From Moorena sp. SIOASIH (lineage in GTDB: Bacteria > Cyanobacteriota > Cyanobacteriia > Cyanobacteriales > Coleofasciculaceae): a stretch of 64,000 nt of DNA. The position numbers were made by a program, and so were the translations under genes. Each line of letters begins with the position of its first letter. The stretch's first letter is position 1. Shown in pieces: positions 45,653 to 55,167 of the stretch. The stretch spans positions 496,001 to 560,000 of the forward strand of contig NZ_JAAHIH010000006.1 in NCBI RefSeq assembly GCF_010671925.1, written 5' to 3'. The notes under the pieces are model-generated. The model was not told the origin of the DNA and searched no databases. It saw only the letters and a list, made by a program, of their open reading frames with translations.

Positions 45653-46387
45653 ATGATGGGTAAAATTCGTGTGGCTCTCATTGAAGACCATGATCTGACT
45701 CGGATGGGTCTGCGAACAGCCCTCCAACAAAGCGGTGAAATTGAATTGGTGGGCGAAGCGGCCAATGCCACTGAAGGACTAAAGTTACTAGCGGAATCTA
45801 GACCAGATATCGGGATTGTCGATATTGGTCTTCCTGACATGGATGGAACTGAATTAACTAGACAATTCAAAGAGTTTCAAGCTAAACAGGATGATTCTCA
45901 ACAAGATGATTTTCCCACCAAAATTATGGTACTGACCTTGCAGGATGATGAAGAAGCCGTACTAGCCGCTTTCGCCGCTGGTGCCGACTCTTACTGCATG
46001 AAAAATATCACCTTTGATCAATTGCTAGAAGCTCTGAAAGTGACCTATGAAGGTAATGCTTGGATTGATCCAGCCATTGCCAGGATTGTACTTGAGCAGA
46101 TCAAACCAAGCAAAGACACTCAGCCTACTGAAGCTAGTGAAACGATAGCTATCCATGCTGCTCCCAATGAATACAATCAAATGATTGAAGCTTATCCTTT
46201 AACGGAAAGGGAATTAGAGGTTTTGCAGTTGATTGTAGAAGGTTGCAGCAATGCTGTGATTGCCGAAAGGTTATATATCACTGTGGGAACTGTCAAAACT
46301 CATGTCCGAAATATCTTGAATAAACTCTGTGCGGATGACCGTACCCAAGCAGCTGTCCGTGCCCTCCGCTCTGGCTTAGTTATTTAA
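45653..46387 (+). CDS. NarL/LuxR-type response regulator
   Basis: 244 residues. Receiver domain 4-140 with EDHD pocket near 11-14 and phospho-acceptor in IGIVDIGLPDMDG near 59; Lys in YCMKNI. C-terminal LuxR-type helix-turn-helix (LTERELEVLQLIVEGCSNAVIAERL...VGTVKTHVRNILNKL, about 182-232) binds DNA. A linker of about 40 residues (TQPTEASETIAIH) separates them. The receiver contains a short extra segment AKQDDSQQDDF near 84-94, probably a loop insertion. Its kinase is unknown; the large hybrid kinase is upstream and divergent. Confidence 0.88.
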   Translation: MMGKIRVALIEDHDLTRMGLRTALQQSGEIELVGEAANATEGLKLLAESRPDIGIVDIGLPDMDGTELTRQFKEFQAKQDDSQQDDFPTKIMVLTLQDDEEAVLAAFAAGADSYCMKNITFDQLLEALKVTYEGNAWIDPAIARIVLEQIKPSKDTQPTEASETIAIHAAPNEYNQMIEAYPLTERELEVLQLIVEGCSNAVIAERLYITVGTVKTHVRNILNKLCADDRTQAAVRALRSGLVI

Positions 46388-46424
46388 GATTATACCAGAA
46401 AGTAACTTTTTACAGTTATAAGGT

Positions 46425-46910
46425 TAGTTGGTTGAAGGTTCTTAGGTTGAAGGTTAGTAGGTTCAAGGTTAGTAGGTTCAAGGTTAGTAGGTTGAAGGTT
46501 AGTAGGTTGAAGGTTCTTAGGTTGAAGGTTCTTAGGTTGAAGGTTCTTAGGTTGAAGGTTCTTAGGTTGTTCGCCCTAGGGGTCCGGTGTAGGGTAGGTT
46601 GAACATTAGAGCCTTAACAACTCAAAGCCGGATGTATAATTGGCAACCTGTAACGTAAGCACTCAGCTATCAGCTATCAGCTATCAGCCATTAGCCTTGG
46701 CCAAAGGCCACGCTACGCGAATGGCTGACGGCTGACGGCTGACGGCTGAATGCTTACGCTGTAACTGGCAACCTGTAACCTTCAACCTTCAACCTTCAAC
46801 CTGTAACCTGTAACCTGTAACCTGTAACCTGTAACCTGTAACCTTCAACCTGTAACTGGCAACATTCAACCTTCAACCTTCAACCAACCTTCAACCTTCA
46901 ACCCAAATCA
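46425..46910. repeat. GGTTGAAGGTT(CTTA/AGTA) array, TAAGC inverted repeat and AACCTGT array
   Basis: About ten 14-base GGTTGAAGGTTCTTA/AGTA units (46428-46568), then the inverted repeat 46656-46755, which contains a CCTTGGCCAAAGGCCACGCTACGCGAATGG unit in its loop, then AACCTGT and AACCTTC heptamers to 46905. The whole gap between the regulator and the caspase-like gene is repeat. Confidence 0.85.
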
Positions 46911-46913
46911 CTA

Positions 46914-48791
46914 TCAAGGTCTACCTTGCTGCCATCTAGCGATCGCTTCTTGGGCAGCCTCATAGTAAGGGGTATCTTTTGGAACTAATTTTGCTGTGTT
47001 AATCGCTGAAAGAAACTTGCCTCGCGATGCACGGGACTTAGCAATCAGATAAATCTTATCGCTAGCTTGAGCAATTAACGCTTGTGCTGTGGCATACTTA
47101 GGTTGACCCGGTGGAATCTTACGGAGGGTTGCGATCGCACGATTATAACTAGATGCTTGATTGCGTTGGACTTGTTTGATGGCTGTTTGGATAATCTGTT
47201 GATTCTGCGACTTCTGTTGGGAGAGAATCTGCCACTGTTTAATAGCATTGTTAGCCAAAGGATAAACAGAAGGGTGATCTTGAGGAACTAGTTGGGCAGC
47301 TGCGATCGCTCCTTCAAAATCACTTTTTTTTGCCCGTTTCTTGGCTAGAGCCAGAATTGAATGACTCCAACGAGTGATATATTGTTGTGTCTGCTCATAA
47401 AGAGGATCCCCAGGTTTCACCTGACGGGCAATTGCGATCGCATCACTATACACAGATGCCTGCTTCGGTTCAACTAACTGTCTTGCCTGGTCCAAAGCTG
47501 CTTGATTCGCCTTAATCCGACTCGGTTCCCCCGATTTCTGTGCCTTAGTTTCCAGGGATTTACTCTTGGAATTTGGCAAGGGAGCTGGAGTTGCCTGGGA
47601 TGTTGACGCTGTAGGTAATGTTACTGGGGAGTTCCTGACCTTGGTAGTTTCTGGTAATTTGGTAGTTAATGTGGTCGTCTGTGTGTTTTTAATCATCTGT
47701 TGACTAATTAAGCCTTCCTGGTTACGGACAACAGTTAGGCTTACTAGTCCTAACAACAAAGCTATACCACTACCCCAAAACAACCATTCTCGCCATGACG
47801 ATAACTCTTCTGTATCAGTTTGAGGCTGGCTGTCTGAATAAGAAACTAAAGCTACTGAGTTAGATGACTCCTGGTTTGAGCTGTCAGTGTTAGTGGGTAA
47901 AGAGCTATTTTGATTAAGCTTTACCACCGATAAAGGTTTTTTGGCAAATTCACTCTCAAGATTCTTTTCATCTTTAGAAAGAACTACCTTGGTAGCTTCT
48001 GAGTCAGTGCTCGGGTCAGCCCATTGATTTTCTGGTGGTGAGCTTGCCCCTTCAGGCCAAATTTGTTGTTGTCGATACTCCTGTAAAGGAATCACCGTCA
48101 GAGGAATCTGAACTGGTCGCCAATGGTGTTGGCTCAACTCCGGTAGGCGCTCCCTGAGATACTCGTCAAGATTCTCAAGGGTAATCTCAGTATGATAGTA
48201 ACCCAGTGCTTCTAGAAGTGCTGAGGTGAATAAGCCATTCCCTAGAGCGGCAGCTTCGTGAGAAAACTGGTTGAGTTGACTAGAAAGTATCAGGGAAATA
48301 TCCATTTTGTAGGCTAATTCCACTGTTTCAGCACCAACTGGTTCACCAGATGGCATTCCCGGTGAGCGGTTTATGTCTAACAATACCAGGATTTTATTGC
48401 CCCCCATAGTCTTGAGAGAAGAAAACAGGCATTCTATTGGTATACCTGTTCCTGGAATATCATCTGGATTGCCATCAATCGGCATGAGGTAGTCAACTTT
48501 ATCCCAACTGACCCCGCAGCCACTGAACAAGAACCAACGCCAACTTTCTGGAGAACCTGGACTCTGGCGAATCCTGTCGAGGCATCTTAAAATATTTTCT
48601 CGGTTGGGGTAGGTTAAAAAATCATCAATCGGTGGTGAACTATCAGTTAATAAAAGAAACTCAGTGGGTTGCAGATGAGCTTGGTCTACAAAAAACCCTT
48701 GTAGTCTTTGAGCGTCTGCTTGACCATAGTTTAGAGGTTGTAAGAACTGATAGCGGTTGATGCCAATTGCTATACCAGCGTAATTTGCCAT
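46914..48791 (-). CDS. Caspase-fold membrane protein lacking the His/Cys dyad (pseudo-orthocaspase)
   Basis: 625 residues. The N-terminal 240 residues form a caspase/peptidase C14 domain (YAGIAIGINRYQFLQPLNYGQADAQRL). Active orthocaspases have SGHG and a DxC active-site strand. Here the first reads FLFSGCGVSW, with Cys92 where His is expected, and the second reads LVLLDINRSPG, with Asn141 where Cys is expected. So protease activity is unlikely. A membrane segment (EWLFWGSGIALLLGLVSLTVV) lies near 335-355, followed by a Thr/Ser/Pro-rich linker and three repeats around AAQLVPQDHP/TAKLVPKDTP (about 440-620). Possibly a scaffold or decoy. Inactive caspase homologues are known in cyanobacteria. 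Confidence 0.82.
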   Translation of the reverse strand: MANYAGIAIGINRYQFLQPLNYGQADAQRLQGFFVDQAHLQPTEFLLLTDSSPPIDDFLTYPNRENILRCLDRIRQSPGSPESWRWFLFSGCGVSWDKVDYLMPIDGNPDDIPGTGIPIECLFSSLKTMGGNKILVLLDINRSPGMPSGEPVGAETVELAYKMDISLILSSQLNQFSHEAAALGNGLFTSALLEALGYYHTEITLENLDEYLRERLPELSQHHWRPVQIPLTVIPLQEYRQQQIWPEGASSPPENQWADPSTDSEATKVVLSKDEKNLESEFAKKPLSVVKLNQNSSLPTNTDSSNQESSNSVALVSYSDSQPQTDTEELSSWREWLFWGSGIALLLGLVSLTVVRNQEGLISQQMIKNTQTTTLTTKLPETTKVRNSPVTLPTASTSQATPAPLPNSKSKSLETKAQKSGEPSRIKANQAALDQARQLVEPKQASVYSDAIAIARQVKPGDPLYEQTQQYITRWSHSILALAKKRAKKSDFEGAIAAAQLVPQDHPSVYPLANNAIKQWQILSQQKSQNQQIIQTAIKQVQRNQASSYNRAIATLRKIPPGQPKYATAQALIAQASDKIYLIAKSRASRGKFLSAINTAKLVPKDTPYYEAAQEAIARWQQGRP

Positions 48792-49069
48792 TTACCCCAT
48801 ACCCTAGCGGCTGAAACTAGTAGATTTTATGCCTATATATGCCTAATTTTATTACTATTGCTGTAGTTTACCCTTACACTTAAATTCTAATCTAACCCTG
48901 TTAAGCTTAACCTAACGGCTTCACTTTATTAATTAATTAATTATAACAATATCGAACCTAGTCCACCTTTCAAGGCTCTTGAAGTAGTTTTTGTAAATCT
49001 AGTTTCTGTCAAGATTTTCCTTCATCATGAATCTTTTCCTTTTTTGGCCTAATCAGAGGATATAATAGT

Positions 49070-49675
49070 ATGTTGTCCAAATTAATCCGGCTATTGGTAT
49101 TGCCCGGCTTAGTAGGGGTTAGTTGGCTGACTACAGTTGCCATTGTTCCCCAAAGCGCGGAAGCCAAGACAGCTCGTATTAATGTTACCCTCAATCGTGA
49201 GCCTGACGAAACTTACCAAGGCTTTATGCGGCGTGCTGAAGTAGTTGCTAGAGCAGCAGCTCAACGCAGCTTCGATAGTGACATATTGACTACAAAGGTA
49301 GCGATTACTATTCTAGGGCAAAATCAAGGAGAAATCGCCCCAGTCCTGTTGTTAGAAGTCAGCCGTCCATCCTGGAAAAGACGACCGGATGCCAAGTATT
49401 GGGCAACTTACTTTCCCAATACCCAGTTCCTACTGCGAGTTGAGGAACCTGATTTTTCTGCTCAAAGTCAGCCACAGTCCCTGGAACCAGCTCCCCCAAG
49501 TCCTGAGCCACCGCCACCAAACAACCAGGTCCCTGAGCTACCACCACCTGAAAACCAGGCTCCTGAGCCACCACCAGCCAACAACCAGGCTCCTGAGCCA
49601 CCACCAGCCAACAACCAGGCTCCTGAGTCACCGCCAGCAAACAACCAGATAGAAGACCGAGATACAAGACAATGA
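49070..49675 (+). CDS. Secreted protein with proline-rich repeat tail
   Basis: 201 residues with a signal peptide (MLSKLIRLLVLPGLVGVSWL, likely cleavage after SAEA near 30-32). A compact domain follows (about 33-130; VTLNREPDETYQGFMRRAEVVARAAAQRSF). The tail repeats PPPANNQAPE with small changes about five times, caused by a 30-base DNA repeat. Predicted to be periplasmic or outer-envelope. No family name recognised. The frames overlapping the repeat on both strands are shadows. Confidence 0.65.
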   Translation: MLSKLIRLLVLPGLVGVSWLTTVAIVPQSAEAKTARINVTLNREPDETYQGFMRRAEVVARAAAQRSFDSDILTTKVAITILGQNQGEIAPVLLLEVSRPSWKRRPDAKYWATYFPNTQFLLRVEEPDFSAQSQPQSLEPAPPSPEPPPPNNQVPELPPPENQAPEPPPANNQAPEPPPANNQAPESPPANNQIEDRDTRQ

Positions 49676-49938
49676 ATTGAACTTCCCCATCCGTCGCAGG
49701 AATGGGGATTCTATGGCACAACCTAATTGGCTGTTATCGACCTGGGCGTAACTTTCCCCTGCACGGTCGGTAGCTGAGTAGGGTCAATACCCAGTGAGAC
49801 CCTTACTTTTTATATTAACACTATTTGAGAGGAAAAATTCATCCTCGACCTAAGAGGACGGGGTATTCTTTTCCCTCTCAAACTCTCCCACTCTGATAAG
49901 ATAGAAAAGCTGTCTAACAATTTAAATAATTTACACTT

Positions 49939-50109
49939 ATGGCTGTTCCTAAGAAGAAAACCTCAAAATCCAAACGGGATAAACGTAAAGCTAACTGGAA
50001 GCGCAAAGCACATCTGGAGGCACAAAAAGCCCTCTCTCTCGGTAAAGCAGTCCTGAGTGGGCGTTCTACCTTTGTTTATCCAACAAAGGAAGAAGAAGAC
50101 GAAGACTAG
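49939..50109 (+). CDS. rpmF: 50S ribosomal protein L32
   Basis: 56 residues beginning MAVPKKKTSKSKRDKRKANW, with the typical AHLEAQKALSLGKAVLSGRSTF block and an acidic end. L32 is a small basic protein of the large ribosomal subunit. It is the cyanobacterial/plastid form without zinc-binding cysteines. It is a lone gene. About 70 bases before it is an ACCTAAGAGGACGGGGTATTC stretch resembling the right end of IS605-type elements, a possible transposon footprint. Confidence 0.95.
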   Translation: MAVPKKKTSKSKRDKRKANWKRKAHLEAQKALSLGKAVLSGRSTFVYPTKEEEDED

Positions 50110-50708
50110 GTTTACTCCTCCCCACCGAGCGATGACGGCGTATCGCTGATTTTTACCATGGTTCGGGTGGGTGAGGTATCACGAAGACAACGCGCTATAG
50201 GCCCTGCTGCCCTAATACCTCTGACGACTTTTGGGTCTCCAAGCTACTTACCTAGCTTAATAGATCTGAAGCTAATACTGAAGCTAGGCGTGATAGTCCT
50301 GACTCATCAAGGAGTGCTGTCTTGTGAGCGCCGTTAATAAATTTTCAAAATTTTCTAGCCTAATTATCAGTATCCTGGTCAGTATATACCAGGGAAAGTC
50401 CAACCCTCAACCCCTACCGGACAACTGTCTGAGGTCCGGATAGGTTGCTGGGTATTTAACTGGCATATCTAAAATTGATTTCTGTTCGTTAACTGTTGGT
50501 GGTTAACAATTAACAGAAAATCATGAGTCGGGCTGTGGCAATTAGATGTATCACAGCTTAATACCATTGAGTTTAGTTTCAAGTAAGTGCCAGACAATTT
50601 ACCAAACATGTTAATTGTTAAATTTGGTAACTCAATTTGGCAACTCAATTTGGCAACTCAATGGTCAAGTAACCAAGCATAATTTAGTAACTCACCAATA
50701 ATTGCCCA
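50110..50708. other. Intergenic region of about 600 bp
   Basis: Contains the hairpin CCTGGTCAGTATATACCAGG (50372-50391) and repeated GGTAACTCAATTTGGCAACTCAATTTGG just before the next gene. An RNA gene between 50330 and 50460 is conceivable (GGGAAAGTCC, CCGGACAAC...GTCCGG), but no known family fits. Confidence 0.4.
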
Positions 50709-51551
50709 ATGATAAGAAAAATTTTAATATCTGTAGCTGGTCGGGGACTGTGTGAAGAAATGTTCAATATGTTGGCCGAAATTCCTGCCATACAACAGGC
50801 ATCGGTCACAGTCCTACATGTGGTGCCTCCTCAAGTCACGGCTGAAGCCATGTCAGCTAAGTTAGAAGAGGGGGGTAAGATTTTAGCAGATGCGGTCAAA
50901 TCCTTAAAGGTTGACCCCAGCCGAATCACGCCCAGACTCAAACAGGGAGACCCTAAAAATATCGTTAGCGAAGTGGCAGACGAAGAAGAAACCGACCTGA
51001 TTATTATGGGTTCGAGAGGACTAACTCGCCTAGAAGCGATTTTGGAAAACTCCGTTAGCCAATATGTGTTCCAATTGTCCTCCCGCCCGATGTTGTTGGT
51101 CAAAGACGATGTCTACGTCAAACAAATCAGACGGATTATGGTCGCAATGGATAAATCTGATGCTGCTCAAAATTCCTTCGAGTTGGCTCTATCCCTAGTG
51201 CGAGACATGAAGAATGTTCAACTATATCTAGCTCGTGTCATTCCCGAAGCCAAACCTGATCAAGTGATGAGCAATGCTGAAGCAGACCCAGTTCTCGCAG
51301 AGGCAGCAGCAAAAGCGAAAAGGCTTGGTGTTTCTTACCGTTGTGTTCTAAGTGGCGGTAAGCCCGGACCAGGAATCTGCGAGTTAGCAGAAGACAAGAA
51401 CATCGACTTGCTGATTCTCGGTTCTCCTGACCGTCGCCCTTCTATGGCCAAGAGTTTAGTAGATTTAGATCGATTACTGGGGAATTCCTTGTCAGACTAC
51501 GTCAGAGTCAAGGCTAACTGCCCAGTGTTGTTATCACGCACAGCTACTTGA
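50709..51551 (+). CDS. Tandem universal stress protein (UspA family)
   Basis: 280 residues made of two UspA domains. The first (1-135) begins MIRKILISVAGRG and ends with the ATP-binding-type motif IIMGSRGLTRLEAILENSVSQYV (GxxG-9x-GS form). The second (about 144-280) begins IRRIMVAMDKSDAAQNSFELAL and ends LLILGSPDRRPSMAKSLVDLDRLLGNSLSDYV. UspA proteins help cells survive stress, some by binding ATP or AMP. It is soluble. Only the first domain keeps the full Gly-Ser motif. Confidence 0.85.
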   Translation: MIRKILISVAGRGLCEEMFNMLAEIPAIQQASVTVLHVVPPQVTAEAMSAKLEEGGKILADAVKSLKVDPSRITPRLKQGDPKNIVSEVADEEETDLIIMGSRGLTRLEAILENSVSQYVFQLSSRPMLLVKDDVYVKQIRRIMVAMDKSDAAQNSFELALSLVRDMKNVQLYLARVIPEAKPDQVMSNAEADPVLAEAAAKAKRLGVSYRCVLSGGKPGPGICELAEDKNIDLLILGSPDRRPSMAKSLVDLDRLLGNSLSDYVRVKANCPVLLSRTAT

Positions 51552-51960
51552 AGTAGTCAGTTATTAACCATTAGTCATTAGCCATTAGTCATTAGCCATT
51601 AGTATTGCCAGTAAACCTCTTGTTGGTTACATGTTGCTTAAAAAGGGTTCATGATCAAGGTTTAATGACAAAGGGTTAATGACTAATTATTTAAACTTCC
51701 ACCTACTTGAGATTTCACTTACTTTAGTGGTGGGAGGGAGACTCGTAAATCCGGTAATCGCTGATCATCCCGCCTACTTTAGTGGCGGGAGAAGTGAACT
51801 TAACCGTTCTTTAATTGGAATTAATTAGACAACGTTATACAAGGTTATACAAAAAATTCCTTGGACTTTCATGCTGGGAAGAATCCCACCCTGACCTTTG
51901 GCTAAGGAGCAATGCTTGCGCGTTTGGTACAGGCGTGGGGATTATCACCAGATCAGCTAA
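51552..51960. other. Intergenic region with CCCGCC...GGCGGG hairpin
   Basis: CCCGCCTACTTTAGTGGCGGG (about 51768-51788) and the related CCACCTACTTGAG...TTTAGTGGTGGG just before it look like the terminal hairpins of IS200/IS605 elements, without a nearby tnpB. Likely a remnant. Confidence 0.45.
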
Positions 51961-52074
51961 CTAGTTTCCTGAGCCTTCACGGCTCGCGGTTTGGATATAA
52001 AGAATTAGCAGGAAAACCGCAGGCACCAGCACAAACAGGATGCTGGCAACAAACCCTAGATCGTTAACTTGCAT
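51961..52074 (-). CDS. psbM: Photosystem II protein PsbM
   Basis: 37 residues: MQVNDLGFVASILFVLVPAV then FLLILYIQTASREGSGN. This is the well-conserved single-span PsbM subunit, which lies at the dimer interface of photosystem II in the thylakoid membrane. The hydrophobic helix covers residues 7-27. AGAGGA precedes the ATG by about 10 bases. The C-terminus is slightly longer than the classic SREE/SREG ending. The presence of psbM is the clearest single marker for an oxygenic phototroph. Confidence 0.95.
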   Translation of the reverse strand: MQVNDLGFVASILFVLVPAVFLLILYIQTASREGSGN

Positions 52075-52453
52075 GATTATTAGTTCCTCTAAATCGTTTT
52101 TAACCCACCAGCTATAGGATACCATTAACACGGCTGTTCACGAAGCGTCGCCTTCGGCGAATCGAAATAGAACATGGAAATTGAAGCCTGGCAGGACGAA
52201 ATCAGGGTAATCCTAGATAAGCGCGTTGATCATACTTGTGAGGTACAGTCAATTGTCTTAGCTGTATTCCCTACTCCCTACTCCCTCGCCTTTGGGCCAC
52301 GCTACACGAACAAACCCAGGACAAAAGCACCTCACCCATTTGATAAATGCTATAAACCCTAAGTACACCTCTATATTTCTATATCTCTATACAAGGAGGG
52401 GGAATTTAGGTTACAATCCCTCGCCAGCTAGCCCTTAAAATCCCTTGCTATGG

Positions 52454-52783
52454 TTAGATGGCAGCAGATGGGGATTTGCTCTTAAGGGTTGGTTTAGTTT
52501 TCACACTCACAGGTCCATTCACCAAGACTTGACAGGCTAATCGGTAAGTATCAGGCTTTTTCTTGAGTTTCCGATTTTCTACCTCAGTTCTAGGGGATAG
52601 ATTTTCTATCCCTGCCACAATTTCCACAATACAGGTACCACATTGACCATAACCGCCACAGTTCACCAGCTTTCCCCGAAATGTGTAGAGATCTATGCGA
52701 TTTTGCAGCATTTTCTCTCGTAAGTTCGCTCCATTGGCAGCAATGACCTCTTGGTCTTCCTTGACAAATTTGATATTAGCCAT
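52454..52783 (-). CDS. 2Fe-2S ferredoxin-like protein
   Basis: 109 residues from the ATG at 52783; a longer frame adds four residues. The plant-type cluster motif is CGGYGQCGTC near 43-52, with the last ligand in YRLACQVLV near 80-88, giving C-x5-C-x2-C...C. The spacing between the first two cysteines is that of plant-type ferredoxins. The end is Lys/Ser-rich (KTKPTLKSKSP). It probably transfers electrons to a dedicated partner. It lies 380 bases from psbM on the same strand; the gap holds an imperfect inverted repeat (about 52180-52358). Confidence 0.82.
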   Translation of the reverse strand: MANIKFVKEDQEVIAANGANLREKMLQNRIDLYTFRGKLVNCGGYGQCGTCIVEIVAGIENLSPRTEVENRKLKKKPDTYRLACQVLVNGPVSVKTKPTLKSKSPSAAI

Positions 52784-52960
52784 GATTTGTCCCAAGTCTG
52801 ATCTTATTTTCTCATATGTATTTCTATCTTATTAAGGAATGTTAAAAAAATAAGCATCCCTGGTGAATGGTTCATGGCAAACTTAACCATGAACCATTAA
52901 CTGTAAACCATATGAGGTAATCTGTCTATTTAGTTTTGAGGGTTAGGGCAAGGTTAATGG

Positions 52961-53088
52961 TATAGCGCTACGCGCAAGGCAAAAGGCAAAAGGCAAAAGG
53001 CAAAAGGCAAAAGGCAAAAGGCAAAAGTTGACTATAACAGCTTTCCAGCTTGTATCAATGTCAAACACCTTAATGGGTAGTGCTATAT
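52961..53088. repeat. MITE-like repeat, inverse copy of 7199-7287
   Basis: The ends TATAGCGCTA and TAGTGCTATA are imperfect inverted repeats. Inside are eight GGCAAAA heptamers and then the complement of ACATTGATACAAGCTGGAAAGCT and ACCCATTAAGG. Confidence 0.75.
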
Positions 53089-53114
53089 TACATATTTTTT
53101 AGAGGTTACTCCTT

Positions 53115-53193
53115 AACGCCTAATACCTAGAGTCTAATACCTAGGGTCTAATACCTAGTGCTTAATACCTAGTGCCTAATACCTAGTGCCTAA
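53115..53193. repeat. CTAATACCTAG(T/G)G tandem repeat
   Basis: Five imperfect 14-base units just downstream of the TolC-type gene on its strand. No function evident. Confidence 0.75.
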
Positions 53194-53238
53194 TTAGGAC
53201 AAGTCTAGTTTACCCCTTAATTCAATTTTGATGGAATA

Positions 53239-55167
53239 CTAGGGAATATCACTAACTTTACTGTCTGGTAGATTACTCACTGCCCGTTGCAGGTTGGCCA
53301 GAGCGCGGTTATAGCCCAGAATTGCAGTAAGTTGGTTAATCCTAGCCCGGGTAAGGGCGGTTTGCTGGTTAATTACGTCGGTTTGGGTACCAACTCCTGC
53401 CTGAAATCGTAACCGAGCTAGCCGGAGGCTCTCTTCTGCTACTTCTAGGGCAAAGGATGCCGTTTCAATACTCTCTTCATTGGAGTTTAATTGAGAATAA
53501 GCTTGTTCGATCTCAAAGCGTATTTGATCCCGTTGGTTCGCAAAACTGCTTTCAGCTAAAGCAACATCAATATCTTCCTGTCTTGCTCTGGCCATCGCTG
53601 CTCCGCCATCAAAGAAATTCCACTGCAATTGTGCCCCTACCGAGTAACCATCAGCAGAACTAAAAGTATCATTGAAGTTATCCAATAGGTTGATTTGACC
53701 AAATACACTCACCTGAGGCCTGACTGCAGCCAGAGCAATGGTGCGCTGTTCCTTGTTGATCTGTCGTTGCACCAGTTGCTGTTCCAACTCAGATCGGTTT
53801 TTATAAGACAGGATCAGGCTCTGTTCTAGAGATAAATCCCAACTTCCAGCAATTTCGATGGGATCTGCTGCAGTAATTTCTGCGGATTGAGATAAGTTTA
53901 ATAACTCCGCCAGCTGTCGTCGGGCAATACGTTGGTCACTCAGAGCGTTGGTCAACCCTTGAGAGTCATTGGCTAGCACAACCTGTTGTTGCAAGACCTC
54001 AAATCGGGTGCCTAAGCCAGCTTGTTCTAGTAACTCCGTATCCCTTAGAATCTGAGCGGACTCGGTGACTGCCGCTTGGGAAATCTCAACTAGAGCATCA
54101 TTCTCTTGTAAATTGTAATAGGCAAGGGTGACCTGAAGTCGGATCTCTTCAGACAGGCGTTCTACCTCCAGCTGCTGCAACTTTAGCTGTTCCTCCGCTA
54201 GCCGGACTTGTGCTGGTCTTTGCCCACTAGTGTATAGGTTATAATTTAAGGTTAGGTCTGCAGTCAAACTTCCTGACGCCCCGGGATTTGGAGGCAGAAG
54301 TTCTGGTGGCAGAGGCTCTAGACCGTTAGCTTCACGCTGTTCGCGAATCTGGTCACGTTGTGCCTGACCACTTATCTGGTCTCCTGCACTTTGTGCATAT
54401 TGAATTTGCGCAGTTGTTGTCAAAGTGGGGTACCAAGCGGTTAAGGCTTCTTGGAGAACGAACTGACTACGTTCCAAGGTCAGTTGTGCTTGCTGTAATT
54501 CCTGATTATTACGCTTTGCCAGTTCTATGGTCTGTTGCAGGGTAATGGGCTGTGTGATATCTATCTGGACTTCCTGGCTTTGGGTAGGAAATGATAAAGG
54601 ATTGGGGTCAGGATCAAGAAACTCTGGCGCTGAGGTTCCAGCGGTTTGTGACGTTCCAGAGGTTTGTGACATTAACTCAGGGTTTTCCCCTGTAGCAGAT
54701 TGAACCACCGTATCCTCACCAACTTCTACGGATTCCGATGGCGCTGCTAGCTCAGCCACCGCAGGAATCGACTCCTCCTGCTTTGGCTGATTAGTTGGCG
54801 CTGCTAGGAGTTCAGCCACCGCAGGAATCGACTCCTCCTGCTTTGGCTGGTCAGTAGGCAGGATGGTTTGATCAATAATTTCTTGGACTAATTCTGCTTG
54901 TGAGGGTGAGGAATCTACAGAGGGAATAGACTCCTGTTGCTCTGGTTGATTGGAAGCTGGGGTAGTGTTATCCATGACTTCTACCACTAGCTCCCCTACC
55001 TCCGGGTTTGGGGCTGCTTCTGTTAGGGATTCTTGGTTAGGTGTAGCTACTGAGTTACTCTGAGGCTTAGTAAGTGATGGTAAATCTTCTGAGGCTCCGG
55101 ATTCCATGCCGCTCAAGGCAATTGCCGTCCCCACACCCACAGCTAATATATAACGAAAACTTGGCAT
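53239..55167 (-). CDS. TolC-family outer-membrane efflux protein
   Basis: 642 residues. Signal peptide at the N-terminus (YILAVGVGTAIALSG), then a long low-complexity extension (about 25-200) rich in Glu, Pro, Ser, with a repeated LAAPTNQPKQEESIPAVAEL-type segment. Two outer-membrane-factor repeats follow: ITLQQTIELAKRNNQELQQAQ near 210-230 and LSLEQSLILSYKNRSELEQQLVQRQ near 425-450, with RFQAGVGTQTDVINQQTALT near 590-610. TolC proteins form the exit duct of type I secretion and RND/ABC efflux systems. No inner-membrane partner is adjacent, as is common in cyanobacteria. Confidence 0.88.
   Translation of the reverse strand: MPSFRYILAVGVGTAIALSGMESGASEDLPSLTKPQSNSVATPNQESLTEAAPNPEVGELVVEVMDNTTPASNQPEQQESIPSVDSSPSQAELVQEIIDQTILPTDQPKQEESIPAVAELLAAPTNQPKQEESIPAVAELAAPSESVEVGEDTVVQSATGENPELMSQTSGTSQTAGTSAPEFLDPDPNPLSFPTQSQEVQIDITQPITLQQTIELAKRNNQELQQAQLTLERSQFVLQEALTAWYPTLTTTAQIQYAQSAGDQISGQAQRDQIREQREANGLEPLPPELLPPNPGASGSLTADLTLNYNLYTSGQRPAQVRLAEEQLKLQQLEVERLSEEIRLQVTLAYYNLQENDALVEISQAAVTESAQILRDTELLEQAGLGTRFEVLQQQVVLANDSQGLTNALSDQRIARRQLAELLNLSQSAEITAADPIEIAGSWDLSLEQSLILSYKNRSELEQQLVQRQINKEQRTIALAAVRPQVSVFGQINLLDNFNDTFSSADGYSVGAQLQWNFFDGGAAMARARQEDIDVALAESSFANQRDQIRFEIEQAYSQLNSNEESIETASFALEVAEESLRLARLRFQAGVGTQTDVINQQTALTRARINQLTAILGYNRALANLQRAVSNLPDSKVSDIP

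Noticed and set aside
49359..49721. Minus-strand and second plus frame over the proline-rich tail
   Set aside because: Shadows of the 30-base repeat in the secreted-protein gene.
50330..50460. Possible structured RNA (RNase P-like GGAAAGTCC and nearby hairpins)
   Set aside because: The required RNase P core sequences and length are absent; left only as an intergenic note.
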